A stretch of 50,394 bases of DNA from Gemmatimonadaceae bacterium (GTDB lineage Bacteria > Gemmatimonadota > Gemmatimonadetes > Gemmatimonadales > Gemmatimonadaceae): contig CANGXD010000012.1 in NCBI GenBank assembly GCA_947457545.1, forward strand, positions 1-50,394, in the 5' to 3' direction. The notes beneath the pieces were generated by a model. It saw nothing but the letters and a program-made list of their open reading frames with translations, had not been told where the DNA came from and ran no database searches. Positions 26,240 through 35,341 of this stretch are shown one piece after another (positions within the stretch are counted from its first letter, which is position 1; each line of letters opens with the position of its first letter). The position numbers were made by a program, and so were the translations under genes.

Positions 26240-27613
26240 ATGCATACATCGTTACGTCTGGTACTCCTCGCGCTGCTGACCTTGGGCCCGCGTGTCGCGT
26301 CCGCTCAAGCTCCGTCCCGCCCCACGAGCGCAGAGGTGCTCCCCGACAGCCTGCTCCAGTCATCGCTTCGCGTGTTCCTGGATTGCCAAGGGAACGTCCG
26401 CGGTTGCGATCGCCTGTTCTTCGTTCAGGAGATGGGCTACGTCAACTGGGTGCGTGATCGCTTCGATAGCGACGTGCACCTGCTCCTCACCAGCCTCAAT
26501 GCTGGCAACGGCGGCCGGGAAATCACGGTCAACTTTCTCGGACAAAAACGGTTCGCCGGAAAGACCGACACCCTCGTCGTGAATACGCTGCCCAACGACG
26601 CCGACGACCGGGTGCGTCGCGAGCTCCTGCGCACTTTTCAGCTGGGACTCGCCCCATATGTGGCGCGCACCCCCATCGCGTCACGCATGCGGCTCTCGCT
26701 CGCCAACGGTGCTGTGGCGCCCACCGTGAGTCCGCGCTCCATCAAGGATCGGTGGAACCTCTGGCTCTATCGTATCGACGGCAACCTGAACGCGTCCGGC
26801 GAACAGCTGGTCAAGACGACGAATCTCTCCACCTCGCTGTCGGCCGCACGCACGACCGACGCGTGGAAGATCAACCTGACGGGGACGCACTCGTACAACG
26901 AGCGTGATTTCAAACTGCTCGTCGCCAACGACGCCAACCCCGCCATTCGCGATACGGTCTCCGTGGTCGTGCTGCAGCGCGCATCCAACACCAACGCCCT
27001 CATCGGGCGCACCATCAATGCGCATCTCACCGCCGGCGTGAAGGTGTCCGCCGGATTCAGCGAAGTGCTCAACCAGAAGCTCGCGGTGCGGATGTCCCCG
27101 GCGCTCGAGTACAACTACTTCCCGTGGTCCGAAGCCACACGCCACCAGCTCACGGCGTTGTACTACGTGGGACCCAACTACTATCGCTACTACCGCCGCA
27201 CGGTCTTCGACGAAACAGAGGAAACCCGCTTCAATCAGACGTTGCTGCTCGCCCTCACCCAGCGGCAGAAGTGGGGCAACACCAATCTCACACTCGAAGG
27301 GTCACACTACCTGCATGACCCACAGCGGAATCATGTCACCCTCTCGGGGTCGATGGACCTTCGCCTCGGGCGCGGCTTCTCGCTCAACTTCCGTGGTTCG
27401 GCGTCGCGCGTGCGCGACCAGATCTACATTGCCGGCGCCGCACAATCCGAGCGCGACATTCTCACGCAACGCCAGCAGCTGCAGACCAACTTCCGCTACA
27501 ACCTGAACGTCGGGATGGGCTATACCTTCGGCTCGATCTACAACACCGTCGTCAACCAGCGCTTCGGCAACCTCGGCGAGCTCGGTCGTCGCTTTGGCTT
27601 CCAAGGGGGCTGA
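26240..27613 (+). CDS. Predicted outer-membrane beta-barrel protein
   Basis: The 457-residue protein has a clear signal peptide (LRLVLLALLTLGPRVASAQ), a short domain with paired cysteines (DCQGNVRGCDRLFF), and then a long stretch of alternating-hydrophobic strands typical of an outer-membrane barrel (WKINLTGTHSYNERDFKLLV, LEYNYFPWSEATRHQLTALY, LEGSHYL). I do not recognise a named family. The N-terminal DCQGNVRGCDxxFF pattern followed by V-NWVRDR and HLLLTSLNAGNGGRE suggests a fixed periplasmic module. It ends 3 nt before the SRPBCC gene, so the two are probably cotranscribed. A terminator hairpin sits just upstream. Confidence 0.85.
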   Translation: MHTSLRLVLLALLTLGPRVASAQAPSRPTSAEVLPDSLLQSSLRVFLDCQGNVRGCDRLFFVQEMGYVNWVRDRFDSDVHLLLTSLNAGNGGREITVNFLGQKRFAGKTDTLVVNTLPNDADDRVRRELLRTFQLGLAPYVARTPIASRMRLSLANGAVAPTVSPRSIKDRWNLWLYRIDGNLNASGEQLVKTTNLSTSLSAARTTDAWKINLTGTHSYNERDFKLLVANDANPAIRDTVSVVVLQRASNTNALIGRTINAHLTAGVKVSAGFSEVLNQKLAVRMSPALEYNYFPWSEATRHQLTALYYVGPNYYRYYRRTVFDETEETRFNQTLLLALTQRQKWGNTNLTLEGSHYLHDPQRNHVTLSGSMDLRLGRGFSLNFRGSASRVRDQIYIAGAAQSERDILTQRQQLQTNFRYNLNVGMGYTFGSIYNTVVNQRFGNLGELGRRFGFQGG

Positions 27614-27616
27614 CCC

Positions 27617-28591
27617 ATGCCCATCACCGAAGTCGTTTCCGATGCCCAGGCGCTCACCCTTTCGATCATCGCCGACTATGCCGTGCCGGTGGAGCGCCTG
27701 TGGGATGCCTACGCCGATCCGCGTAAACTCGAGCGCTTCTGGGGGCCGCGCGAATGGCCGGCAACTTTCACGCGACACGACATGGCGGTGGGCGGTTTCT
27801 CGCACTACCACATGACTGGCCCCGACGGCACCGTTGCGCGCGGCTGGTGGCGCTATCTCGCCATCACGCCACACCAGCAAATCGATCTCGAAGACGGGTT
27901 TGCCGACGAACACGGCACCCCCAATGCCGACCTGCCGTCCATGCGCATGTCCTTCTTCTTCGAGTCGACCGCCACGGGCTCGCGCTTCCGCAGCGTCACA
28001 CACTTCCCCAGCATCGAGGCCATGGAACAGCTGGTGGCCATGGGCATGATGGAAGGGATGCGTTCCGCCATGAGTCAGATCGACGAAGTCGTCGCCGATC
28101 TCACCACCTTCGCCGCCGAGCGCGGCACCGACGCGCAGCTGCTCAACGACACCACGGTACGCATCAGCCGCGTGGTGCGCGGGACACCCGTGCAGGTCTG
28201 GCGCGCGCATCACGAACCCGCACTCATGCAACGCTGGCTCACCGGTCCCGACGGATGGACGATGCCCGTATGTGAAGTGGCGACGACCGTCGGCGATCGG
28301 TATCGCTACGAGTGGGCCAGCGCCGACGGCACGCAGCAATTCGGCTTTGAAGGCGAGCTGCTGGAGAGCCATGCGCCGCACCGTGCCGTCACCACCGAAC
28401 AGATGATCGGGACCGACGGACCCGCCACGCGCAACGAACTGACCCTGGTGCCGGTCCAGGGCGGGACACTGCTCAGCATCGTCATCACGTATCCCAGCAA
28501 GGAACTCCGCGACATGATCCTTGGCACCGGCATGACGACGGGCATGGAAGCCAGCTACACGCGCCTCGAGAGCGAACTCGGAGCGGCGTAG
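27617..28591 (+). CDS. Double SRPBCC (AHSA1-like) domain protein
   Basis: The 324-residue protein carries two START-like SRPBCC/AHSA1 domains. The first (~12-155) begins ADYAVPVERLWDAYADPRKLERFWGPREWP; the second (~165-320) begins ISRVVRGTPVQVWRAHHEPALMQRWLTGPDGW. These domains bind hydrophobic ligands or act as Hsp90-cochaperone-like modules; many bacterial copies are stress-linked with no known ligand. No signal peptide is present, so it is cytosolic even though its upstream partner is an outer-membrane barrel. The start ATG is 3 nt after the barrel stop. It converges with the DUF5916 gene. Confidence 0.93.
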   Translation: MPITEVVSDAQALTLSIIADYAVPVERLWDAYADPRKLERFWGPREWPATFTRHDMAVGGFSHYHMTGPDGTVARGWWRYLAITPHQQIDLEDGFADEHGTPNADLPSMRMSFFFESTATGSRFRSVTHFPSIEAMEQLVAMGMMEGMRSAMSQIDEVVADLTTFAAERGTDAQLLNDTTVRISRVVRGTPVQVWRAHHEPALMQRWLTGPDGWTMPVCEVATTVGDRYRYEWASADGTQQFGFEGELLESHAPHRAVTTEQMIGTDGPATRNELTLVPVQGGTLLSIVITYPSKELRDMILGTGMTTGMEASYTRLESELGAA

Positions 28592-28623
28592 CACGGCGGA
28601 AACAGCACCACAGAGGACACAGT

Positions 28624-31317
28624 TCAGCGCACCCCGAACAGCCAGCTCACCTTCATCACCAGGAAGTTGTCGCCGGCCGTTCGGGTAGCATCGAGCAAAT
28701 CGCCCGCACCGATCAGGCGCCCCACCGGGTCCTGGCCGGTGCGGTTCTGCTGCCAGATAAGAAACGCCGTGCTCCCCGGCAACCACTCCCAGCGCAACAC
28801 GAGGTTGGAGCGGAAGGACAATCGGTTGAAATCGAGCGCCGGCAACACCAGCGTCGACGCGCCGTCGCGTACCGTCCGCGTGCCATCGGTGTTCACTTGC
28901 ACCGTGGTCCCGGTCCCCTGCGCACCGTACACACGCTGCTCCGCACTGCGCGCCGCCGACAATTCACCGTGATCGTAAAAGCGTCCGCTCGCCGCAAACG
29001 GCTCGGCGTACCCTTCCACCGTGAAGTTCGGCGTGAACGCATAGTTCAACCGAAATCGTGTCGACAAGGTGCTGCGCTCGATGAACGAAAAAATGTAGCG
29101 CTGCCCATACGTCGCACTGCTACCTCCGGCACGCGTGCTGATGTACTGCCGCGGGTCCACGACCCGTGACCACGTAGGGTCCATCGAGGCCTGCCAGCGC
29201 GACGCCGGACGGACCGTGAGCGTCGTCGACGTCGTCACGCTCCACCCACCGAACGTATCGTCGAAGTAGCTCGCACGCGCCGACCACGTCGTGGGCACGT
29301 TGCCACGACTGCTGATCGACGTGCTGACCTGATATCCGTTCGGCGTCGCCATGAGCGGACCCCCGCGCGTGAGATCGTCACTCTGCGACCCCACATGACG
29401 CGTAATGCCGGCGGTCACGCGCATGAAGTTGTGCAACGTGGCGCTCGCGTTCTCCGAGAAGCGCCAGTACTGCCGTATCCCGCCGTAATTCCACCCCGCC
29501 TGTGTCGCGGTCCCAAACTGAAAGATCCGCACGAACCGATTGGGCTTCGTATCGCGCAGCTGAATGTCGGCGTTGAAATCGATATCGTCGCCGCTGCGCA
29601 TCTGCCCCGCGTCGTTGATCTCGAACTCTGGCGAGCGCGCCGAAATCTGTATCCCACCCAACGTGAAGCGCCCGGCGTTCTTGTCCAATCGCACCGAGGC
29701 GCTGCTCCCCATCAACGATCGCCGCGTACTGTCGAAGCGCACGTGCGGCTGATCGGGGCGCTGAAAGAAGTGCGCGCTGTTGCGCTGCAAACGGGTCATC
29801 GACGCCGTGCTTCCGCGCACGTAGCTGCCACCGACCCACCCGGTGATCTCGTACATCCCCTGCTTGTAGCGCAACTTCCAATCGATGCCACCAGCCACCG
29901 CATCAGTCGGCAACAGATTCGCGAGTCCGCTCCCCGCGTCGAGCGTGCGCTGCACCGACGTCAACTCCAACCCCACATTCGACTGCTGCTTCCCGAACTC
30001 CTGCTGCAGTCGCATCACGCCGAACGCACTTGGCGGTTCGACCGCGGTGCGTGTCGTGACACCGTCATCCGTCTCGAACGTGCGCGCAAACTCTCGCGGC
30101 GTAAACGCGGCAAGAGCGCCCACCGACAACCCCGACTTGAGCCGCCCCGTCACCTTGGCGGCCGTCGTGATCGTCGTGTTCGTCGGCGCGTCCACATAGT
30201 CACCCTGCACCGACGCATGCGGCAGAGCGCCAATACGACGACTGTAGAACCACGTAGGACGACCAATGAAACTCTGTCCGCGACCGGTGAGCAGCTCGTT
30301 GCCCTCAATGAAAAACGTGCGACGTTCTTCGAACACCTGTTCGAACGCCGTGAGGTTCACGATGGCCGGATCCGATTCGACCTGACCGAAGTCGGGGTTG
30401 ATGGTGGCGTCGAGCGTAAGATTGGGACCAAGACCTACTTTGAGATCGCCACCGACACGCGCGCCATAGCGGTTGAGAAACGGATTGGCACGCGTGTCCG
30501 ACGTCCGGTATGCGGCTTCGCTTGCCACATACGGCAGCAGCTCCACGCGCCGCGCCGGGGCGAGGCCGCGTATGCCTTCGAGCCTGCCGAAGCGTGACGA
30601 GAAACCGGCAGCGTCGAGGGGAATGAGCGCCCACTGAATGCGCTCCGCTTTGTCCGCGACATACCGCGACAGCTGCATCCCCCACGTGTGCTCGTCCGCG
30701 GCATTGAAGCGCAGCTGCGAGAAGGGAATGCGCATCTCGGCCGTCCATCCCGCGGAGTCCACCCGCGTGCGCGCGTTCCATACCGGGTCGAACTGTGGCT
30801 CGCGTCCGCTGTCTTCGCTGTCCTGCGAGTGATACGCATCGCCACGCACCCCACCGGACGACACCGTGAAACTGTACGCGGTACGCCGGTCGAGGTACGT
30901 ATCGAGCGAGACCGTAAACGTTTCCGCATCGCTGTCGCCATCCCGTCTGGTGACGGAGGTGCGAATCGCCTGTGGATCGGGGCGCATGAGCCGCGCATAC
31001 ACATAGAGCGCGCGATCGTCGTACAGGACGCGTACCTCGGTGCGCACCGAGGGCTGCACGCCTTCGTTGGGGATACGCTGCACGAAGTCGTTGAGCGGCA
31101 TCGCCGCAGCCCACGCCGCATCATCGAGCACCCCGTCGACATGCGGTGCCTCACCGGTAATCCGCGAGGCCCGCGCCACTTTGTGGGACGGGGCGCCGGC
31201 TCTGGACGACCGCGCGGCAGGCGCACGGGGCTGTGCGCGCAACACACCGGCACACGCGATCAGCGCATACAAGGCGAGCGTCGCCGGACGACCGGCAATG
31301 GCTGAGTAACGAGGCAC
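28624..31317 (-). CDS. DUF5916 outer-membrane protein with CBM9-like N-terminus
   Basis: From GTG 31317 the product has 897 residues. It has a signal peptide (ATLALYALIACAGVLRAQ), then a CBM9-like sandwich domain (ITGEAPHVDGVLDDAAWAAA, VRVLYDDRALYVYARL, GWTAEMRIPFSQLRF), followed by the DUF5916 beta-barrel part (DATINPDFGQVESDPAIVNL, FFIEGNELLTGRGQSF) and many amphipathic strands up to a C-terminal aromatic-rich end (WLFGVR). This family is common in Gemmatimonadota and Bacteroidota; its cargo is unknown. The frame extends to a TTG at 31341, but GTG 31317 gives the better signal peptide. It is divergent from doxX with a 59-nt gap. Confidence 0.92.
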   Translation of the reverse strand: MPRYSAIAGRPATLALYALIACAGVLRAQPRAPAARSSRAGAPSHKVARASRITGEAPHVDGVLDDAAWAAAMPLNDFVQRIPNEGVQPSVRTEVRVLYDDRALYVYARLMRPDPQAIRTSVTRRDGDSDAETFTVSLDTYLDRRTAYSFTVSSGGVRGDAYHSQDSEDSGREPQFDPVWNARTRVDSAGWTAEMRIPFSQLRFNAADEHTWGMQLSRYVADKAERIQWALIPLDAAGFSSRFGRLEGIRGLAPARRVELLPYVASEAAYRTSDTRANPFLNRYGARVGGDLKVGLGPNLTLDATINPDFGQVESDPAIVNLTAFEQVFEERRTFFIEGNELLTGRGQSFIGRPTWFYSRRIGALPHASVQGDYVDAPTNTTITTAAKVTGRLKSGLSVGALAAFTPREFARTFETDDGVTTRTAVEPPSAFGVMRLQQEFGKQQSNVGLELTSVQRTLDAGSGLANLLPTDAVAGGIDWKLRYKQGMYEITGWVGGSYVRGSTASMTRLQRNSAHFFQRPDQPHVRFDSTRRSLMGSSASVRLDKNAGRFTLGGIQISARSPEFEINDAGQMRSGDDIDFNADIQLRDTKPNRFVRIFQFGTATQAGWNYGGIRQYWRFSENASATLHNFMRVTAGITRHVGSQSDDLTRGGPLMATPNGYQVSTSISSRGNVPTTWSARASYFDDTFGGWSVTTSTTLTVRPASRWQASMDPTWSRVVDPRQYISTRAGGSSATYGQRYIFSFIERSTLSTRFRLNYAFTPNFTVEGYAEPFAASGRFYDHGELSAARSAEQRVYGAQGTGTTVQVNTDGTRTVRDGASTLVLPALDFNRLSFRSNLVLRWEWLPGSTAFLIWQQNRTGQDPVGRLIGAGDLLDATRTAGDNFLVMKVSWLFGVR

Positions 31318-31376
31318 GGTTGAGCGGGAGGGGGCAAACAAACACGCAGCGGAAACGAATTCCTCTAGTTTGTTAT

Positions 31377-31772
31377 ATGCCCAAGACCGCAGCTCGTTGG
31401 ATTCTCGCGCTGGCCCTCATCTACGCCGGTGTCAGCCACCTGAGTTTTGCCCGCGTGGAATTTCAGGCGCAGGTCCCCGCGTGGCTGCCCCTGGACCCCG
31501 ACTTCGTCGTCCTTGCGTCAGGAGTCGTCGAGATCGCGCTCGGCGCGGCCCTGCTGGTCTTTCCACGCCACCGCCACTTGGCCGGATGGGTGGTCGCCGC
31601 ATTTTTCGTGGCGGTCTTTCCCGGCAACATCAATCAGTACGTCAACCACGTCGACGCGTTCGGCCTCACCTCCGACCGCGCGCGCCTGATCCGGCTGTTC
31701 TTTCAACCCCTGCTGGTGGCGTGGGCGCTCTGGTGCACCGACGCCTGGGCGGCCTGGCGCCGGCGTCGGTAG
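31377..31772 (+). CDS. DoxX-family membrane protein
   Basis: The 131-residue protein begins PKTAARWILALALIYAGVSHL and has four hydrophobic helices, including VVLASGVVEIALGAALLVF, LAGWVVAAFFVAVFPGNINQYV and LIRLFFQPLLVAWALW. The PGNINQY motif is typical of the DoxX-like subfamily. Members are small inner-membrane proteins, some linked to quinone or thiol redox. ATG 31377 is the start because the helix begins there; the longer frame upstream runs over the DUF5916 signal-peptide region. Confidence 0.9.
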   Translation: MPKTAARWILALALIYAGVSHLSFARVEFQAQVPAWLPLDPDFVVLASGVVEIALGAALLVFPRHRHLAGWVVAAFFVAVFPGNINQYVNHVDAFGLTSDRARLIRLFFQPLLVAWALWCTDAWAAWRRRR

Positions 31773-31780
31773 CGCACCGC

Positions 31781-32284
31781 CTACGACGCGGCCTGCTCCG
31801 CCGGCACCGCCTCGGCAGCCGTCACGCCGGCCGTCGCCGCGACGTCCACCACGGGCAACGTCACCCCCGCCTTGGCCGCCCGCTTCTCCAGCGTGTCGCG
31901 GTCGGCCAGACTGCGAATGAGTGCATCGGCCTCACGATTCTGCAGGTATTTCCCCTTTTCCCAGCCGTCCACGATCCCCTTGGGGGTCCCATAGATGAGC
32001 TCGGCGAACTGCGGCAGGGTCAACCCCAGCGACTCCCGTAACTGACGGATCGCCTTGGGAATCAAGAGGTTATGCTCGTTCCGGATAATCTCCGTCGCCG
32101 CCTTTTCGGCCGCATCCCGCTGTTCGATGGTGCGATTTTCGTGTCCGCACTTCTCGCACCGGTAAAACTCACGCGTCACCTCGGCCGCCATACCGCTCAG
32201 GCGCATCGTCACGGTCTCGGTTTGGAGCGCATAGCGCCCCCCGCATCCGCGGTGCAGCGAACCATCCAGCGTCGAAAGACTCAT
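31781..32284 (-). CDS. MqsA-like zinc-finger/HTH regulator
   Basis: From ATG 32284 the protein has 167 residues. The N-terminal half has zinc-finger residues (HRGCGG and YRCEKCGHEN), like YgiT/MqsA proteins. The C-terminal half has an Xre-type HTH (IRQLRESLGLTLPQFAELIYGTPKGIVDGWEKGK). MqsA is the antitoxin of the MqsR RNase, but no MqsR-like gene is adjacent, so this is an orphan regulator or a stand-alone relative. An Ala/Val/Glu tail extends the C-terminus. The frame continues to 32419, but the zinc-finger fold fits a start at 32284. It is divergent from the EAL/HDOD gene. Confidence 0.82.
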   Translation of the reverse strand: MSLSTLDGSLHRGCGGRYALQTETVTMRLSGMAAEVTREFYRCEKCGHENRTIEQRDAAEKAATEIIRNEHNLLIPKAIRQLRESLGLTLPQFAELIYGTPKGIVDGWEKGKYLQNREADALIRSLADRDTLEKRAAKAGVTLPVVDVAATAGVTAAEAVPAEQAAS

Positions 32285-32431
32285 CTCGGAGAGCTGTGGG
32301 CCGATACTAGGAAGAGTGGGTGTACGGTCCCTGCTGGCACCGTGCCCCGGCTGACGTCTTGATCGTCTCAAGCTCGTCAGGACCGCCGTGTCCGCGCCAC
32401 CCCTTGCATCACGCCGCACCTCGCTTTCTCC

Positions 32432-33661
32432 ATGTCAGATTTCGCGCTCGTTCGTCAGCCCGTCTTTGGCGGCACTGGCTCACTCCTCGGCTATGAAATC
32501 CGTTTTCAGGATGCCGACGGGCCGGGCTCCTTTGCACAGAGCTTCCTGAACGGCACCTTCGACCTGATCCGCAACCGCATGCCGGCCTTCGTCGCCTGCA
32601 CGCGCGATCAGCTCGTCGCCGATGCGTTTCTCGTGGCGGACCCTGGGTCGGTCATCATCATGCTGCCCCCCTCGCTCACCCCCGATGACGAGGTGAACGA
32701 AGCCCTCGCGCGCGTGATCGGCGCCGGCGGCGTACTGGCGCTCGACGCCGTGGGCACCGAACCGACGGCGGCCGAAGCCTTCTTGCCGCAGGTGTCGTGG
32801 GTGCGCGTCGATTCGCGCAGCGGGGAACCGGCCACCATCAATGCCATCTGTGACCGCGTCACGCGCGGACTGGGCAAGGCTGGTCCGCGGCTCGTCGCGT
32901 CGCACGTCGAAGATCTCAATCAGTATGAAGCCACGCTCGAACGCGGCTTCGACGGCTTTCAGGGCACCTTCTTCAGTCGTCCCGAGCCGCTCCCGGTCGC
33001 TGACATGCCGCAAAGCACCGTCGCCGCGATGCGCCTCATGGGTCTCGCGCGCGACCAGAAGATCAGCGACCACCAGCTCGAAGACGTGATTGCCACCGAC
33101 CCCGTGCTCACCTTCCAGCTGCTGCGCCTCGTGAACAGCGCGGCGCTCGGCGGACGCGGCGTGGCGAGCATCGGTCAGGCGCTCCGTCTCATTGGCCGCA
33201 ACGCCTTCCTGCGTTGGCTGGCCGTAGCAGTGGCGGCGGCGCGCAAGAGCAAGAACGGCGTCGACCAGGAACTGGTGCGGCAGGCCGTCGAACGCGGCCG
33301 GTTGTGTGAACAGCTCGCGGGTGGCGGTCGCGACGCAGGCACGCTCTTCCTGGTGGGCCTCTTCTCGCTCCTCGACGCCGTATTCCGCATGCCGCTCCCG
33401 GAAATTCTTGAGCGCGTCGTGCTCAGCGCCGAAGCCAACGAAGCGCTCATCGATCGCACCGGCCCGTACGCCGACGCGATCAACTTCGCCGAGTCGTACG
33501 AGCTGGGGCTGTTCGAAAACGCCACCGAGATCGCGAAGGAGATGGGTGTCGACCCCGCCAAACTTGGCGAGTTCTATACCAACGCGATCACGTGGACGGC
33601 CGATGCACTCGGGGCCGCGCTGGAGAGTCAGGAAGCGGCGCCCGCGCGCAAGGCCAGCTGA
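32432..33661 (+). CDS. Degenerate EAL plus HDOD signalling protein (YuxH-type)
   Basis: The 409-residue protein pairs an N-terminal EAL-like domain with a C-terminal HDOD domain (~205-395). The usual EAL tripeptide region reads GYEIRFQ, and the other EAL catalytic residues are not apparent, so it should bind partners rather than cut c-di-GMP. The HDOD part shows LEDVIATDPVLTFQLLRLVNSAA, SIGQALRLIGRNAFLRWL and FLVGLFSLLDAVFRMPLPEIL. Proteins of this layout (YuxH, CdgJ) regulate motility or biofilm through protein contacts. The ATG at 32432 starts the domain directly. The 147-nt upstream gap is shared with the divergent MqsA-like regulator. Confidence 0.92.
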   Translation: MSDFALVRQPVFGGTGSLLGYEIRFQDADGPGSFAQSFLNGTFDLIRNRMPAFVACTRDQLVADAFLVADPGSVIIMLPPSLTPDDEVNEALARVIGAGGVLALDAVGTEPTAAEAFLPQVSWVRVDSRSGEPATINAICDRVTRGLGKAGPRLVASHVEDLNQYEATLERGFDGFQGTFFSRPEPLPVADMPQSTVAAMRLMGLARDQKISDHQLEDVIATDPVLTFQLLRLVNSAALGGRGVASIGQALRLIGRNAFLRWLAVAVAAARKSKNGVDQELVRQAVERGRLCEQLAGGGRDAGTLFLVGLFSLLDAVFRMPLPEILERVVLSAEANEALIDRTGPYADAINFAESYELGLFENATEIAKEMGVDPAKLGEFYTNAITWTADALGAALESQEAAPARKAS

Positions 33662-33739
33662 CCGAAAGTTCGGGCAGCCCTCGACCTACGATCGCGGGCT
33701 GGTTCAAACCTTCGGCGCGCGGAGACTGTCCAAACCGGC

Positions 33740-34744
33740 ATGACCATCCGGCGTCGTGTCGTGTCGTGGCTGTTGCTCTGCGGGTTGACGGGGACCGCCT
33801 GTCAGGCGAGTTCGTCGCTCACCGCCCCCTCCGATCCGGAGGCGACGGTCTTCGAATCGAGCGACGTCGATCAGTTCTGGCGGGCGTGGGAGAACGGTGG
33901 ACGCGGGGGGAGCGCCGACGCATTTCAGCGACGCTATCTCGACTCGGCCTCTACCGGACTCCGGGAATTCATTCCGCTCCGGTCCATTACGGCGGCGTCG
34001 CTCGTGTCGGCCACACGGAATGCGCCTCGCTATTTCGACGCCTTGCAGACGTGGTGGAAGGCAGAGTCTCGGAGCGGCGTAGTACTGTCGACCATCCGGG
34101 CCAACAACCGGCGACTCACGGCGCTGTATCCTCAGGCCACATTCCCTCCCATCACGCTGCTCGTGGGCCGGTTCAGCACGGGAGGCACGGTGAACAACGG
34201 ACGCATGTTCATCGGCTTCGAATTCTTCGGCACCGACGCCGTCGCGCCGCTCGACGAGCTCAATCGCTTTGGGCGGGACAATCAGAAGTCGTTTGCGCGC
34301 GATCTGCCCATCTTGGTCGCTCACGAGCATTCGCATTATCTGTCATCGAGAGCGGGCTCCCGCGCCGGTCGCAGCGGCGCGCCCATGCTGCACACGGCGC
34401 TCAACGAAGGTGTCGCGGAACTGGTCGCCGAGTTGGTCGCCGGCGCACCTACCTTTCGAGGGTTCTACGTCACGTGGCAGCAGCGGGAGCGTGAGTATTG
34501 GGAAGCGTTCGATCGGGAGCGCACTAGCACCGACATCAGCCGCTGGCTCTACAATCAGGGTAATGCGACCGAGGCGTGGCCTGGCGACCTCGGATACTTC
34601 ATGGGGTATCGCATTGCGCAGGCGTATTACCTGCGCGCTGTCGACAAGGCTGCGGCCCTGCGCGAGCTGATTGCCCTGCGCGATCCTGATGCGCTGTACG
34701 CCGCGAGCGGCTACCGCGGCAGCGGGCCGCCTATCGCGCCCTGA
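33740..34744 (+). CDS. DUF2268-like predicted zinc protease, exported
   Basis: The 334-residue protein has an N-terminal signal (VVSWLLLCGLTGTACQAS, possible lipoprotein Cys21) and a metalloprotease-like core: LVAHEHSHYL gives HExxH with both histidines, and LNEGVAELVAELVAG supplies a downstream glutamate. This matches the DUF2268 (predicted Zn-dependent protease) or GldB-like pattern. The segment YFMGYRIAQAYYLRAVDK is also typical. Substrates are unknown. It follows the HDOD gene by 78 nt on the same strand; a shared transcript is possible. Confidence 0.87.
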   Translation: MTIRRRVVSWLLLCGLTGTACQASSSLTAPSDPEATVFESSDVDQFWRAWENGGRGGSADAFQRRYLDSASTGLREFIPLRSITAASLVSATRNAPRYFDALQTWWKAESRSGVVLSTIRANNRRLTALYPQATFPPITLLVGRFSTGGTVNNGRMFIGFEFFGTDAVAPLDELNRFGRDNQKSFARDLPILVAHEHSHYLSSRAGSRAGRSGAPMLHTALNEGVAELVAELVAGAPTFRGFYVTWQQREREYWEAFDRERTSTDISRWLYNQGNATEAWPGDLGYFMGYRIAQAYYLRAVDKAAALRELIALRDPDALYAASGYRGSGPPIAP

Positions 34745-34753
34745 CGTCGGGAC

Positions 34754-35341
34754 TCACCGCCGCCGCATCTCCTTCACCGCCCGGTTCACCACCGTCGCGC
34801 CGGTGACGATCCCCACGCGCGTCACCATGAACAGCTGCCCCTTGCTCGCGCTTTTGCGTTCGGGGCGCCACGTGAGACTCAGCGCGCTCGCTGCCACGAT
34901 GGCTCCGAGCAACGGCGCATTGGGGCGCGTGGCCCCAGCGCTGTTCTTGGCGGTGAACGTGCTACGCAGCGCACAGCGCGTCGCCGCGCCGGCGCGTGTC
35001 CGCCATGGCCGAGCCCCGTGCGCCGCGTCGCACGGCCCGTAGGCACTCTCCCATCCCGTGGCGCGCTCGAGCCCAACGCGCAACAGCTCCTCCGACAGCG
35101 CAAAGCCCACCTGATCGCCGAGCCGGTTGCCGTACCCCTGCCAGGTGCGGTCCCAGCCTTCGGGAACGCCAAGGGCCTGTGTCCAGGTGGCCGCGCTCAC
35201 CACACCGAACGCCATGGCGCGATAACGCAGCGCCGCGGGTTCCCCGTGGGCGGCATCGGACGTCGTATCCTGCGCCATGGCGACGATCGGCGTTGCCACG
35301 AGCAGCGCGCCAGCGAGCGCGCCACGAAGCGCGCCCCTCAC
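34754..35341 (-). CDS. Exported protein of unknown function
   Basis: GTG 35341 overlaps the stop of the upstream lipoprotein gene (GTGA) and begins a signal peptide (RGALRGALAGALLVATPIVAMAQ), which fixes the start at 195 residues. The mature part has ALRYRAMAFGVVSAATWTQAL and GWDRTWQGYGNRLGDQVGFALSEELLRVGL, and a late hydrophobic stretch (LLGAIVAASALSL). I recognise no family. It may be an inner-membrane or periplasmic partner of the lipoprotein to which it is coupled. The longer open frame to 35746 is out of frame with the real lipoprotein gene and is not used. Confidence 0.75.
   Translation of the reverse strand: MRGALRGALAGALLVATPIVAMAQDTTSDAAHGEPAALRYRAMAFGVVSAATWTQALGVPEGWDRTWQGYGNRLGDQVGFALSEELLRVGLERATGWESAYGPCDAAHGARPWRTRAGAATRCALRSTFTAKNSAGATRPNAPLLGAIVAASALSLTWRPERKSASKGQLFMVTRVGIVTGATVVNRAVKEMRRR

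Noticed and set aside
27302-28786. 494-residue minus-strand frame opposite the SRPBCC gene
   Set aside because: It spans the boundary of two real plus-strand genes and has shadow composition.
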